Notes: generated by a model not told the origin, from the sequence alone. DNA of 64,000 nucleotides from Paenibacillus sp. FSL H8-0048 (GCF_038002825.1 NZ_JBBODF010000001.1:5580001-5644000); one strand, 5' to 3'; shown: positions 1 through 9,278, numbered from the stretch's first letter. Numbers and translations: made by a program.

Positions 1-2826
1 GTGCTGGATGATACCCGTCCGGTGATGGTGGAAGGAGATAACCGTCTGGTCTCCAAGCAGCAGACCGAGGTGGAGAGCCGTCATTATAACATTGACGGCA
101 CGATCGCGCAGTGGGACCGGAAGGTTCCGCTCACCTTCGGCGAGCATGGCGGCTGGTGGTACATCTGCCCGCAGAACAGCAGTATGTACTCAGGAATGGA
201 GGTATATAAGGATTCGGACGCAAGTGCAGCCGGGCTGGCCCACAAGGAGCGGCTGTTTGTGGAATATGCACGGCGGCAAGGCGTCTCAGGGATCTCCACC
301 TTTAACTTTGTCCACTACTTCATGCGGGCCATGCCGGAGCAGGAGTTGAAGCTGCCGCAGGCCGACCTGACCACACCCGGCCCTAAGCCTGCTGTGATTC
401 CGGCCTACTCGCTTTCGCTGAACAACGGGCTGCTGCCCGAGGAGTATCCGGTCTACCTGCCTAATCCTGCTTTTGCCATTATGGCTGCGGCCTTCAAGCC
501 GGTCACGCTGATTGCAGCCGAATACAACCGCTGCTTCTTCGATGATGCGCCGGTCTCCCGCAGCTTCGATGTCTATAACGATACGCTGTCCGCGCAGGAT
601 GTGACGATTGAATGTGAAGTTATGCAGGGCGGGCGCAGGGTACACAGCGAGGCCTTCCGCTTCCGTCATGAGCCTGCTCAGCGCCGGAGCATCCGGCTGG
701 AGTGGATGCCGGACCCGGTCAATGGTGAAGGAACTGGGCCAGCAGCAGGAGATGGGGCTGAAATAGACGCAACGGCAAGTGAAGGCGAAGCTACGCTGTC
801 TGCCCGGCTGTTCCATGGCAGTGAACTGATGCATGAGCTTGAGGTAAGCTACCGCCTGGTGTCCGGGAGCTGCCGGACGGAGCGGGTAGAGATCGCTCTG
901 CCCGCAGCATACATCGGCTCAGACCGGGACTTCCAGGCGATTCACGTGCTGGTGCCTGCGCTGGTCCGGGCAGAGCCGGAAGCGGTAGATAAGCTTGCGG
1001 CCGGAACCCTGTTGATTGTCGGCAGCAAAATGCAGGATAAGGACGGGGCGCTGGACCGGAGGCTGAGAGGCTTCGTGCAGCGGGGCGGCCGGCTGCTGCT
1101 GCTGGAGCAGCTTCAGCTCTCTCCTGGCCGGCTGCCGCTCAACCGCCGGGAATTCATCCGCGCACATAGCGGGGATTACGGACATCCGGTGCTCCGGGGA
1201 TTAGGCGCGGAGGATCTGATGTATTGGCATGGGGAGCTGCGCGAGGACGGGCCGCTGCCAATCATCCGGGCGGCATTCGAGAAGCCGGTAACCGGCGACT
1301 TCACCCTGCTGCTGGAATGCAGCGCAGGGGACTTCGGAGACGGCGGCGATCTGTGGTCGCCGCTGCTCGAATACCGCAGCGGTGCGGGCATGCTCCTGGC
1401 GAATCAGCTGGAGATTATGGATCATCTCCAGCGGGTTCCCCAGGCACAGCTGCTGCTGCGCAGCCTGCTGCAGTACGCGGGCCGCACGGTCCACGCGGCT
1501 GCACCCCCGGCTGCGCGTTCCGCCGCAGCCAAGCCAGCCGCCGCGCTGGCGCCCGCGGCGGCTGGGTCCGCTGTGGTCTGGGTCCGCAGCGGCGGCATGG
1601 CGGAGGCTTTGCTCAGCAAGCTCCGCCTCAAGGGCCACAGGCTGGACAGCGCCGCAGGCTTGTCCGGCCTGCCCCCCGGCCTCCTCGTCGTGGAGGCCGC
1701 ACTGCTGGGCGCGCCGGGCGCAGCGGAAGCTGTGCGCCAGGCGGCCCTGGCCGGCGGCAGCGTGCTGGTGCTGCCGGCGGAGCCCGGCGGGCAGGAGGCA
1801 CTCGCCCGCCTGCTGGATGCTCCCGTGCGCATCGCGCCGCACGGGACGTATCATCTGGCGGCGGACTATGCGCACGCCGCCATGCAGGGCATCAGCCCGG
1901 TCGACCTGTTCGGCTTCGACAAGGTGCATCTCTCGCCCCGGGATGTCGTCAACCGGGAGCTTGCCGTTTGCAGGCTGGAGGTGCCGGACGCGGAGGTGCT
2001 GTGCACCAGCGTCGAAGGCACAGCCTGGAAGGACTATTTCGCCGGGCAGCATACGGCGGAATACAGCCGGCTGGCGCTGGTCGAGCTGAACCGCCGCCAG
2101 GCCGCTGCTCCCGGGGCTTTTGTAATCCGGCAGACGGCCGGAGCGGGAGAGATCATCTGCTCGCAGCTGCTCGCCGATCCGGACAGTGACAAGAGTCTCA
2201 GGCTCTACACCCGCCTGCTCGGCAATCTCGGAGCCTCGTTCGCCGATGAGCTGCTGCTTCATGACAAGGAGGATGCGCAGTGGGCGGTGGAGGCCGCAAT
2301 GACGTTGTTCTGTCCGCCGCACATCGACTACGAGGCGATGAAGGATTACTATACCGACCCCGAGTTCTCCCTGAACAATCTGGGGGAAGGCCTATACGGC
2401 TGGATGAAGAAAAAAGAACGCCGCCCGGACGGAACCTTCCTCATCCCCGCACCGGAAGGCCGGCCCCTGTTCCTGAGCTGCTTCGTATACCTGCCGGAGA
2501 TGGCGGGCGCAGCTGCTACCGAAGTTGCAGCCACTACCGAAGCCGCAGTCGCAGCCGCAGCCACAGGCAGCGGGAAGCCGGACGGCACAAGAACCGGCAG
2601 ACTCCGGGTGAACTCGGCCTGTGCTTTTGACATCTACATGAATGGCCGGTTAGTGCCGGAGCCTGAACAGGAGATTACGCTGACAAGCGGAATCAACCGC
2701 CTGATCGCCATCGTCCGGGGAGCGCAGGAGGATATTGCCTTCGGCATGGTGTTCCTGAATACAGACGGCACGTATATGAATGATCTGGAATTCCGCCTGA
2801 CGATGGATGAGGTGGAGCCCAAGTGA
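1..2826 (+). CDS. glycoside hydrolase-like protein, 5' end outside window
   Basis: The frame is open from the first base, so the visible 941 residues are probably only the C-terminal part of a larger protein. The early segment (residues about 45-110, with FGEHGGWWYICPQNSS and STFNFVHYFMR) looks like the end of a TIM-barrel of clan GH-A type, and the rest is beta-rich accessory domains. The partner gene downstream is a GH94 phosphorylase, which supports a role in beta-glycoside breakdown; family and substrate are inferred. Residues about 490-640 are Ala/Gly/Pro-rich with extreme GC at third positions, and residues about 840-865 form an Ala/Thr/Glu low-complexity stretch. Its stop TGA overlaps the GTG that precedes the next gene. 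Confidence 0.55.
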   Translation: MLDDTRPVMVEGDNRLVSKQQTEVESRHYNIDGTIAQWDRKVPLTFGEHGGWWYICPQNSSMYSGMEVYKDSDASAAGLAHKERLFVEYARRQGVSGISTFNFVHYFMRAMPEQELKLPQADLTTPGPKPAVIPAYSLSLNNGLLPEEYPVYLPNPAFAIMAAAFKPVTLIAAEYNRCFFDDAPVSRSFDVYNDTLSAQDVTIECEVMQGGRRVHSEAFRFRHEPAQRRSIRLEWMPDPVNGEGTGPAAGDGAEIDATASEGEATLSARLFHGSELMHELEVSYRLVSGSCRTERVEIALPAAYIGSDRDFQAIHVLVPALVRAEPEAVDKLAAGTLLIVGSKMQDKDGALDRRLRGFVQRGGRLLLLEQLQLSPGRLPLNRREFIRAHSGDYGHPVLRGLGAEDLMYWHGELREDGPLPIIRAAFEKPVTGDFTLLLECSAGDFGDGGDLWSPLLEYRSGAGMLLANQLEIMDHLQRVPQAQLLLRSLLQYAGRTVHAAAPPAARSAAAKPAAALAPAAAGSAVVWVRSGGMAEALLSKLRLKGHRLDSAAGLSGLPPGLLVVEAALLGAPGAAEAVRQAALAGGSVLVLPAEPGGQEALARLLDAPVRIAPHGTYHLAADYAHAAMQGISPVDLFGFDKVHLSPRDVVNRELAVCRLEVPDAEVLCTSVEGTAWKDYFAGQHTAEYSRLALVELNRRQAAAPGAFVIRQTAGAGEIICSQLLADPDSDKSLRLYTRLLGNLGASFADELLLHDKEDAQWAVEAAMTLFCPPHIDYEAMKDYYTDPEFSLNNLGEGLYGWMKKKERRPDGTFLIPAPEGRPLFLSCFVYLPEMAGAAATEVAATTEAAVAAAATGSGKPDGTRTGRLRVNSACAFDIYMNGRLVPEPEQEITLTSGINRLIAIVRGAQEDIAFGMVFLNTDGTYMNDLEFRLTMDEVEPK

Positions 2827-2855
2827 GCAAGAGCAATAGAGAGGAGCAGACCGAT

Positions 2856-5372
2856 ATGAACGCCAATGAACCGGTACCATCCGCAGCATCTGCATCACCC
2901 GCACCGTCCACATCATCCGTACCACCCGTAGACTCATCTGGCCACGCACAGAGTAACAATACTGTAGAACCGCCTTATGGGAACAATTTGCTTGCCCGCA
3001 CTGCTGAGCTTGACCAGTATTTTGCCTTCAACGATGAGGCGAGGGAGGTGGAATTCAAGCGGCATGATATGCCGACTCCCTGGCTGAACTATTTATCCAA
3101 CGGGACCTTCCATACGATGCTGTCCCATGCAGGCGGCGGATTGGCCTTCTATAAATCTCCGCAGATCTGGCGGATTACCCGCTACCGTTTCTTCCATCTG
3201 CCCACCGACCGCTCCGGCCCTTATATTTATTTGCAGGATGCCGGTACAGGCAGCTACTGGTGTCCTACCTATGAGCCGGCCTTCCAGAAACCTCAGGAGT
3301 GGAAGAGCAGCCACGGAATGGGTTATACCCGCTTTGAAGCGCAGGCGGATGAGCTGGCGGCGAAGACAGTTTATTTTGCCGGGCCCCATGAGAATTCCCT
3401 GATCTGGAATCTGACGCTGACGAACCATAGCAGCAAGGTCAAGGAGCTGAACGTGTATGCCTACGCCGAATTTGGGATGATGGAATTCATGCGCGAGCTG
3501 CAATGGCAATGCTATAACAAGCATCAGGTGTCGGTGCAGTACCATGACAAGGAAGCACTGATCTACAAATACGGGGTGGAGAATCAGCCCAAGCCGGACG
3601 AAACCCCGCTGGTCTATATGATGTCCGATGCACCGCTCGCCGGGTATGACGGAGACCGTGAAGAATTCATCGGCAGCTACCGCAGCGAATCCAATCCGGC
3701 CGCTATTGAGCAGGGGGGCTGCACCGGTTCGTCCATTCTGGGTGGCGACCCCTGCGGCGCACTCCAGGTCCGGGTAACGCTTGCGCCCGGCGAGACCCGC
3801 ACCGTGAACTTTTTCCTGGGGACAGCGATGAACGAGGAAGAGATTGTACGGGCCATCGGCCATTCGCGGGAGGCAGATTTCGTCACCCGTTCCTATGCGG
3901 CGCTTCAGGAGAACTGGGAGCGTTACCTCGGGGCGTGGAGCTGTGAGCTGCCGGATCAGGATGCGCAGCGTATGCTCAACACCTGGAATCCGTACCAGTC
4001 GCAGCGGAACTTCCTGTTCTCGCGCAATATTTCGTATTATGCCACCGGCACCTTCCGGGGTGTAGGCTACCGGGATACGGCCCAGGATATTCTGGCGGTT
4101 GTACCCTACGATCCGGAGGCCGCCAAAGATAAAGTCCGCCTGCTCCTGGGGCAGCAATATCAGGACGGGCATGTGAATCATTACTTTTTCCCGAATGAGG
4201 GATGGGACCCGGTGACCAGCATCCACTCGGATGATCACCTGTGGACGGCGCTGGCGGTATGGGACATTCTTGCCGAGACCGGGGATGCCTCATTCCTCCA
4301 GGAAAATATTCCATTCTATGACGGCGGTGAAGCGACGCTCTATGATCATTTGAAGCGGGCGGTGGACTTCACCGTCTCCCGGCTGGGACCGAACGGCTTC
4401 CCGCTGATGCTGCGCTCGGACTGGAATGACCAGCTCTTCCGTGTATGCCGTGAGGGCAGGGGGGAAAGCATCTGGACAGCGATGCAGTTCGGGACGGTGC
4501 TGCTGCGCATGAAGGATCTGGCGGCGGCCTCCGGTTACCCGGAGCATGCGGCGGACTATGAGCGGCTCTACGGGGAGCAGAAGTTACTCGTGAACACGCT
4601 GGGCTGGGACGGCCAATGGTTCCGGCGTGCGGTGATGGATGACGGGCGGTATCTGGGTACCGCTGAGCATGAGGAGGCCCAGATCTGGCTCAATGCCCAG
4701 ACCTGGGCTACCCTGTCCGGGATGGCTGAGGCTGACAAGGGGCTGAAGGCGATGGATAGTGTGCGCGACATTCTCGATACAGAGCTGGGCATCAAAAAAC
4801 TGCATCCGTCCATCACCACCTTCCCCGATCCCGCCGATCCGCTAACCAACTATAACAAAGGAACCGGGGAGAACGGTGCCGTCTTCTGCCACGCCAATAC
4901 CTGGGCGATTATTGCGGAGTGTATGCTGGGCAGAGGGGACCAGGCGTATAAATATTACCGTCAGCTCATCCCGAACATCGCCATGGAGCAGGCCGGAATC
5001 CGGCGCTACAAAGCGGAGCCGTATGTTTATGCCTCGAACCTGTTCGGGCCGGAGTCCGACAGATTCGGTCTGGCGAATGTCTCCTGGCTGACCGGGACGG
5101 CCGCGTGGATGTATGTGGCCGCTACGCAGTATATTATGGGCATCAAGCCGGTGCTGGCCGGACTGTCCATTAACCCGTGCATCCCGTCTGCCTGGGAGGG
5201 CTTCTCGGTCACCCGGCGGTTCCGTGGCTGCGAGTATGAGATTACCGTGAAGAACAACAGCCGTGTCTGCTCAGGCGTACAAGAAATCCGGGTGGATGGC
5301 GAACGGCTCGAAGGCACAGTCATCCCCTCATACCCGCACAAACCATCAGTGAAAGTGGAGGTCATAATGTAG
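2856..5372 (+). CDS. GH94 family glycoside phosphorylase
   Basis: Predicted to split a beta-glucoside-type disaccharide or oligosaccharide with phosphate, releasing a sugar 1-phosphate, in the cytoplasm. The family call rests on the N-terminal beta-sandwich signature (NGTFHTMLSHAGGGLAFYKS), the catalytic-region motif RSDWNDQL near residues 522-525, and the phosphate-pocket motif GTGENGAVFCHANTWA; length (838 aa) is normal for GH94. The frame extends back to a GTG at 2823 that overlaps the upstream stop, but AGGAG at 2842-2846 is correctly placed for ATG 2856, so I use that start. The first 25 residues are Ser/Ala/Pro-rich. Exact substrate (cellobiose, laminaribiose, chitobiose or other) cannot be told from sequence alone. 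Confidence 0.85.
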   Translation: MNANEPVPSAASASPAPSTSSVPPVDSSGHAQSNNTVEPPYGNNLLARTAELDQYFAFNDEAREVEFKRHDMPTPWLNYLSNGTFHTMLSHAGGGLAFYKSPQIWRITRYRFFHLPTDRSGPYIYLQDAGTGSYWCPTYEPAFQKPQEWKSSHGMGYTRFEAQADELAAKTVYFAGPHENSLIWNLTLTNHSSKVKELNVYAYAEFGMMEFMRELQWQCYNKHQVSVQYHDKEALIYKYGVENQPKPDETPLVYMMSDAPLAGYDGDREEFIGSYRSESNPAAIEQGGCTGSSILGGDPCGALQVRVTLAPGETRTVNFFLGTAMNEEEIVRAIGHSREADFVTRSYAALQENWERYLGAWSCELPDQDAQRMLNTWNPYQSQRNFLFSRNISYYATGTFRGVGYRDTAQDILAVVPYDPEAAKDKVRLLLGQQYQDGHVNHYFFPNEGWDPVTSIHSDDHLWTALAVWDILAETGDASFLQENIPFYDGGEATLYDHLKRAVDFTVSRLGPNGFPLMLRSDWNDQLFRVCREGRGESIWTAMQFGTVLLRMKDLAAASGYPEHAADYERLYGEQKLLVNTLGWDGQWFRRAVMDDGRYLGTAEHEEAQIWLNAQTWATLSGMAEADKGLKAMDSVRDILDTELGIKKLHPSITTFPDPADPLTNYNKGTGENGAVFCHANTWAIIAECMLGRGDQAYKYYRQLIPNIAMEQAGIRRYKAEPYVYASNLFGPESDRFGLANVSWLTGTAAWMYVAATQYIMGIKPVLAGLSINPCIPSAWEGFSVTRRFRGCEYEITVKNNSRVCSGVQEIRVDGERLEGTVIPSYPHKPSVKVEVIM

Positions 5373-5413
5373 CTGCAGGCTTTCTGTAGAGACAGAGTGT
5401 ATAAGCAGTATGT

Positions 5414-5465
5414 AAAAGTGTCCCGTGGGCGGCCTCTAGCATCGCCCGTACGGGGCACTTTTTTG
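5414..5465 (+). terminator. intrinsic terminator after GH94 gene
   Basis: AAAAGTGTCCCGTGGGCG pairs with CGCCCGTACGGGGCACTTTT around a short loop and ends in a T run, 40 bp after the GH94 stop. Confidence 0.85.
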
Positions 5466-5541
5466 GCGTTCAACGATCAGCCGATTGATGCAAACAGGAA
5501 CTGCGCACCTGGCCCCACCACTTGAAATCGCTGGATCAATG

Positions 5542-5559
5542 AGGTGCAGAAGTGCACCT
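5542..5559. repeat. 18-bp mini-hairpin repeat, single copy
   Basis: AGGTGCA-GAAG-TGCACCT is a perfect 7-bp inverted repeat. The same unit, with compensating variation, occurs three times in tandem at 62102-62221. It lies in a 660-bp intergenic gap with no convincing gene. Confidence 0.6.
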
Positions 5560-5718
5560 GAATTCGCAGGTGAACCAGAAATTACTGTTAATGACGTTAA
5601 ACAAATTCCCAAGCACCTTCAATAACTCCCTAACCCGAATTCTCTTCATCCGCCCCAGCAACCCTTACCCTGTCTCCAGGCCAACCCTCTCTCCTCAAAA
5701 ATCAGGCTTGCCCCCGGG

Positions 5719-5808
5719 TTTACTTTTACGCCTTGCGTGGTATAGTATAGGTATAAGTTGCACGAAGGAAATATAGTTGCTCTATCGCAACAATGATTAT
5801 CATTCTCA
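5719..5808 (+). promoter_or_regulatory. candidate promoter and Fur-like box upstream of P1B-4 ATPase
   Basis: A sigma-A-like pair TTTACT, 16 nt, TATAGT lies at 5719-5746. TGATTATCATTCTCA at 5794-5808 matches the Firmicute Fur 7-1-7 consensus (TGATAAT-N-ATTATCA) at 12 of 14 informative positions. A weaker related copy, TGGCTCTCATTCTCA, sits at 5981-5995 about 40 bp before the ATPase start. Functional assignment is inferred from the consensus and from the metal-ATPase gene that follows. Confidence 0.5.
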
Positions 5809-5848
5809 TTCATCTCTCAGTCATTCATTTATCTCTCACTCTCTTCCA

Positions 5849-5886
5849 GGCATGACTATCTTCCAGTCATCACTTTGAGTCATGCC
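5849..5886. repeat. inverted repeat in ATPase leader
   Basis: GGCATGACT (5849-5857) and AGTCATGCC (5878-5886) are perfect inverted arms around a 20-nt centre that itself contains CAGTCAT. It lies between the Fur-like box and the strong hairpin at 5926 and could form in the leader RNA or be a protein site. Confidence 0.5.
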
Positions 5887-5925
5887 ATCATCCCAGTCAT
5901 TATCCTCAACAACCATACCTATTCA

Positions 5926-5958
5926 ACATGCTGTCCCGGCGATGCCGGGGCAGCATGT
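5926..5958 (+). terminator. strong leader hairpin, possible attenuator
   Basis: ACATGCTGTCCCGGC (5926-5940) pairs with GCCGGGGCAGCATGT (5944-5958) around GAT, with one G-T pair, followed by GTCATTTT. The weak T-tract leaves open whether it terminates transcription. It lies 75 bp before the ATPase, within the same leader as the Fur-like box. Confidence 0.5.
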
Positions 5959-6033
5959 GTCATTTTAAGGGTGTTAATAATGGCTCTCATTCTCAAGTGT
6001 GCGCTTAACCAAAACCATTCAGGAAGGTGATTT

Positions 6034-7992
6034 ATGATGCAAGCAACCTCGAAATCAATGCCCAAATCCATAGCGCGTCAAGGAGGGGCGCAGCAGCCCC
6101 GGACTCCGGGACCGCGCCGCTTCGATCCGCTGGCGGTGCTTAGTAACTCCGAAATGCAGGCTGCTCTGGGGAGCGGGCTGATTATGCTGGTAGCCTGGGC
6201 TGCCAGCGGCTGGTCGGAGGTCTTATCCGTAATTCTCTACGTGATCTCTTATACACTGGGCGGCTGGATGAAGGCGAAGGAAGGCGTGGAGACGCTGGTC
6301 AAAGAGCGTGACCTGGATGTCAACCTGCTGATGATTGCTGCAGCATTGGGTGCCGCCTCCATCGGATACTGGAATGAAGGGGCGATGCTCATCTTCATCT
6401 TTGCCCTGAGCGGAGCGCTGGAGAGCTATACGATGGAACGCAGCAAAAAGGATATCTCCTCTCTGCTGGCCCTCAAGCCGGCTACCGCTGTGCGCATTGA
6501 GCAGGGAGCGATGAGCGAGGTGCCCATTGATCAGCTTGTGCTGGGCGATCTGCTGCTGGTCCGTCCGGGTGAGCTGGTTCCCGCTGACGGCAAGGTATGC
6601 CGGGGGGAATCCTCTGTGAATCAGGCCTCTATCACGGGAGAATCGCTTCCCGTAGACAAAGCTGCCGGCAGTGAAGTATTCGCCGGTACCGTCAATGGAG
6701 AAGGCCCCCTCTATATAGAAGTGACGAAGACTGCCGAGAATACACTGTTCGCCAAAATCATCCGCATGGTGGAAGAGGCGGAGAACGAAGTGCCGGATTC
6801 GCAGCGTTTTATCAAACGGCTGGAATCCGTATATGCCCGGGTTGTGGTGGCTGCCACAGTCCTGCTGATTACCTTGCCGCCGTTTGTGCTGGACTGGAGC
6901 TGGAGCAATACGTTCTACAAGGCAATGGTCTTCCTGGTCGTGGCATCCCCGTGTGCGCTGGTATCCTCAATCATGCCTGCCATGCTGTCGGCCATCTCCA
7001 AGAGCGCCCGCAAAGGCATCCTGTTCAAAGGCGGAGTTCATCTGGAGAATATGGCGCGGACTTCGGTCGTTGCTTTTGACAAAACCGGTACTTTGACGGA
7101 GGGAATTCCGCAGGTCACGGACTTCATCGCCGGAGAAGGGTATGTGCGGGAAGAGCTGCTGGCCGTGAGTGCATCCATCGAGAAGCTGTCGGGGCATCCG
7201 CTGGCAGAAGCCATTGTCGCGCTGGCAGAAGCGGAGCAGATCGGACTGCGTGAGATTGAAGAGAGCCAGTCGGTTACCGGCTGGGGAATTGAAGGCGTCA
7301 TAGACGGCCAGCTGTGGCGTATCGGCAAGTCGAATCTGCTGGATGAAGCAGAAGGGGCGGCTGCGGACCATTGGAAGGCTCTGCGCAGCAGGCTGGAACA
7401 GGAAGGCAAAACGGTATCGCTGATCCTTGCCGGCGAGACCATCGCCGGAATGATTGCCCTGCAGGACACCGTTCGCCCCCAGGCGGCGGCGGCCGTGCGC
7501 AAGCTGCATGCTCTGGGGATCAAGGTAGCGATGCTGACCGGAGACCGCGAGGCTACAGCCCGGGTCATTGCGGGGCAGAGCGGCGTTGATTTCGTGTTCG
7601 CGGGACTTTTGCCGGAAGATAAGGTATCGCATGTCAAGGCGCTTCGGGAGCAATACGGTCATGTCATCATGGTAGGCGACGGGGTGAATGATGCACCTGC
7701 ACTCGCTACCGCAACGGTTGGCATGGGCATGGGAATGAAGGGCAGCGGGGCTGCCCTGGAGATTGCCGATGTGGTGCTGATGAATGACAACATTGAAGAG
7801 ATTGCCGGGACGATTGCCCTGGCGCGCCGGACGCAGCGGATTGTGAAGCAGAATATGATTTTTGCCGTAACGGTCATTGCCACCTTGATGATCAGCAACT
7901 TTGTGCAGGGGATTGCGCTGCCGTTCGGGGTGGTTGGGCATGAGGGAAGCACGATTCTCGTCATCCTTAACGGATTGCGTCTACTGCGTTAA
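6034..7992 (+). CDS. P1B-4-type heavy-metal-transporting ATPase (PfeT-like)
   Basis: Membrane pump that exports a transition metal using ATP. Residues 305-307 are SPC in the metal-binding helix instead of the CPC of copper and zinc pumps, and the last helix carries HEGST followed by NGLRLL; together these define P1B-4 pumps, whose characterised members move Fe(II) or Co(II) (B. subtilis PfeT, Listeria FrvA). DKTGTL with the phosphorylated Asp349, TGES and GDGVNDAP are all intact. There is no N-terminal CXXC metal-binding domain. Length 652 aa. The Fur-like box upstream fits iron efflux. The C terminus ends three residues after the NGLRLL helix, as in relatives. ATG at 6034 or 6037 are both served by AGGAAGGTGA. 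Confidence 0.85.
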   Translation: MMQATSKSMPKSIARQGGAQQPRTPGPRRFDPLAVLSNSEMQAALGSGLIMLVAWAASGWSEVLSVILYVISYTLGGWMKAKEGVETLVKERDLDVNLLMIAAALGAASIGYWNEGAMLIFIFALSGALESYTMERSKKDISSLLALKPATAVRIEQGAMSEVPIDQLVLGDLLLVRPGELVPADGKVCRGESSVNQASITGESLPVDKAAGSEVFAGTVNGEGPLYIEVTKTAENTLFAKIIRMVEEAENEVPDSQRFIKRLESVYARVVVAATVLLITLPPFVLDWSWSNTFYKAMVFLVVASPCALVSSIMPAMLSAISKSARKGILFKGGVHLENMARTSVVAFDKTGTLTEGIPQVTDFIAGEGYVREELLAVSASIEKLSGHPLAEAIVALAEAEQIGLREIEESQSVTGWGIEGVIDGQLWRIGKSNLLDEAEGAAADHWKALRSRLEQEGKTVSLILAGETIAGMIALQDTVRPQAAAAVRKLHALGIKVAMLTGDREATARVIAGQSGVDFVFAGLLPEDKVSHVKALREQYGHVIMVGDGVNDAPALATATVGMGMGMKGSGAALEIADVVLMNDNIEEIAGTIALARRTQRIVKQNMIFAVTVIATLMISNFVQGIALPFGVVGHEGSTILVILNGLRLLR

Positions 7993-8000
7993 TATTTTAA

Positions 8001-8098
8001 AAATATAAGAATTTTTAGGTTTCACTCTATAAATTATCCTTCTATTTCCCGCTGAAACGGTACCGTCCTCCATAGGGCCGGCAAAGCCGGTTCAACTT
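8001..8098 (+). repeat. dispersed ~95-bp intergenic element, copy A
   Basis: AT-rich head AATATAAGAATTT, a GTTTCA box, then GCTGAAACGGTACCGTCC and a GC-rich inverted repeat ending GCCGGTTCAACTT. Shares spacing (49-50 nt from head to GCTGAAAC) with copies at 11199, 14771 and 30991. It fills the gap between the ATPase and the trxB promoter. Confidence 0.8.
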
Positions 8099-8154
8099 AA
8101 TTGCTTAAAATTGAATTGTTCACAAAAAGGAGCGTTTACAACGGTTCTGACATA

Positions 8155-8183
8155 TTGACAACTCCCCTTGAGGTGATCATAAT
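8155..8183 (+). promoter_or_regulatory. sigma-A-type promoter of trxB
   Basis: Perfect -35 TTGACA (8155-8160), 17-nt spacer, -10 CATAAT (8178-8183). CCCCTTGAG at 8164-8172 within the spacer is the inverse of CTCAAGGGG at 8236-8244, which overlaps the trxB ribosome binding site. Confidence 0.65.
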
Positions 8184-8253
8184 AAATACTAGATTATAAT
8201 TATTTTAAATAAGGAACGGCGTCTTTTCCGTCCATCTCAAGGGGGATATCATC

Positions 8254-9195
8254 ATGTACAAATCAATTATTGTCGGTACTGGACCGGCCGGATTGACAGC
8301 TGCTATATATTTGGCCCGTGCGAACCTGAACCCGCTCGTTATCGAAGGTCCGCAGCCTGGCGGACAGCTTACAACTACAACGGAGATCGAGAACTTCCCG
8401 GGCTTCCCGGAAGGCATTCTGGGTCCCGATCTGATGGATAATATGCGCAAGCAGGCAGAGCGTTTCGGTGCACAGTTCGTGACCGGCTGGGTGAACAGCG
8501 TGGAGCTGGGCGACCGTCCGTTCAAGCTGAATGTGGAAGGCATGGGCACGCTGATCACGGATACTTTGATTATCTCCACGGGTGCTACGGCCAAGTATCT
8601 CGGGATTCCCGGGGAGCAGGATAACATCGGACGCGGGGTCAGCACTTGTGCCACCTGTGACGGATTTTTCTTCCGCGGCAAAGAGATCGTGGTGGTCGGC
8701 GGCGGCGATTCCGCGCTTGAAGAAGCGGGCTTCCTGACACGTTTTGCCTCCAAGGTAACCCTGGTACACCGCCGTGAAGAGCTGCGGGCCTCGAAGATTA
8801 TGCAGGACCGTGTCCGCGATAACGCCAAAGTGAGCTGGGGACTGAACCGCACCCCTGTTGAAGTGGTTGCCGGAGACAAGGGGGTAACCGGGCTGAAGGT
8901 GGTCAACAACGAGACAGGCGAAGAAGAGTTCATTGAAGCCAGCGGGGTATTCGTGGCGGTCGGCCATCATCCGAATACGGCATTCCTGGGCGGACAGATT
9001 ACTACGGATGCGAACGGTTATATTGTATCGAACCCCGGAACCTCCGAGACGAACATTCCCGGCGTATTCGCCTGCGGCGATGTGCAGGATACCCGTTACA
9101 GACAGGCCATCACGGCTGCAGGCAGCGGCTGTATGGCGGCTATGGATGCCGAGAAATATATCGAGAGCCTGGAGCACAGCGCAGTAATTATGTAA
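8254..9195 (+). CDS. trxB: thioredoxin reductase
   Basis: Flavoenzyme that passes electrons from NADPH to thioredoxin in the cytoplasm. All landmarks are present: N-terminal FAD site GTGPAG, redox-active CATC (Cys132 and Cys135) followed by DG, the NADPH-binding GGGDSA, and the C-terminal FAD motif with CGDVQD and RQAITAAGSG. Length 313 aa is standard. The start has AAGGGGG upstream at 8240-8245. A glutaredoxin-like gene follows 83 bp later with its own likely promoter, suggesting a small thiol-redox locus next to the metal pump. Confidence 0.97.
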   Translation: MYKSIIVGTGPAGLTAAIYLARANLNPLVIEGPQPGGQLTTTTEIENFPGFPEGILGPDLMDNMRKQAERFGAQFVTGWVNSVELGDRPFKLNVEGMGTLITDTLIISTGATAKYLGIPGEQDNIGRGVSTCATCDGFFFRGKEIVVVGGGDSALEEAGFLTRFASKVTLVHRREELRASKIMQDRVRDNAKVSWGLNRTPVEVVAGDKGVTGLKVVNNETGEEEFIEASGVFVAVGHHPNTAFLGGQITTDANGYIVSNPGTSETNIPGVFACGDVQDTRYRQAITAAGSGCMAAMDAEKYIESLEHSAVIM

Positions 9196-9204
9196 GTCTG
9201 GCAT

Positions 9205-9234
9205 TTGGAGAAGCAAGGATTCCGGTGCTACAAT
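9205..9234 (+). promoter_or_regulatory. candidate promoter of glutaredoxin-like gene
   Basis: TTGGAG (9205-9210), 18-nt spacer, TACAAT (9229-9234), located between trxB and the glutaredoxin-like gene, with the ribosome binding site GAGGAGG downstream. Confidence 0.4.
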
Positions 9235-9278
9235 AGATCTCAGAGTCTAATACTTAGATACGAGGAGGAAATCATACT

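Noticed and set aside
1201-2322. Long minus-strand ORF (373 codons)
   Set aside because: GC-rich antisense shadow of the hydrolase-like gene; Arg/Gln/His-rich translation with no family resemblance.
5552-5776. 74-codon ORF in the gap before the metal ATPase
   Set aside because: No ribosome binding site, runs through a repeat unit and the candidate promoter, no family resemblance.
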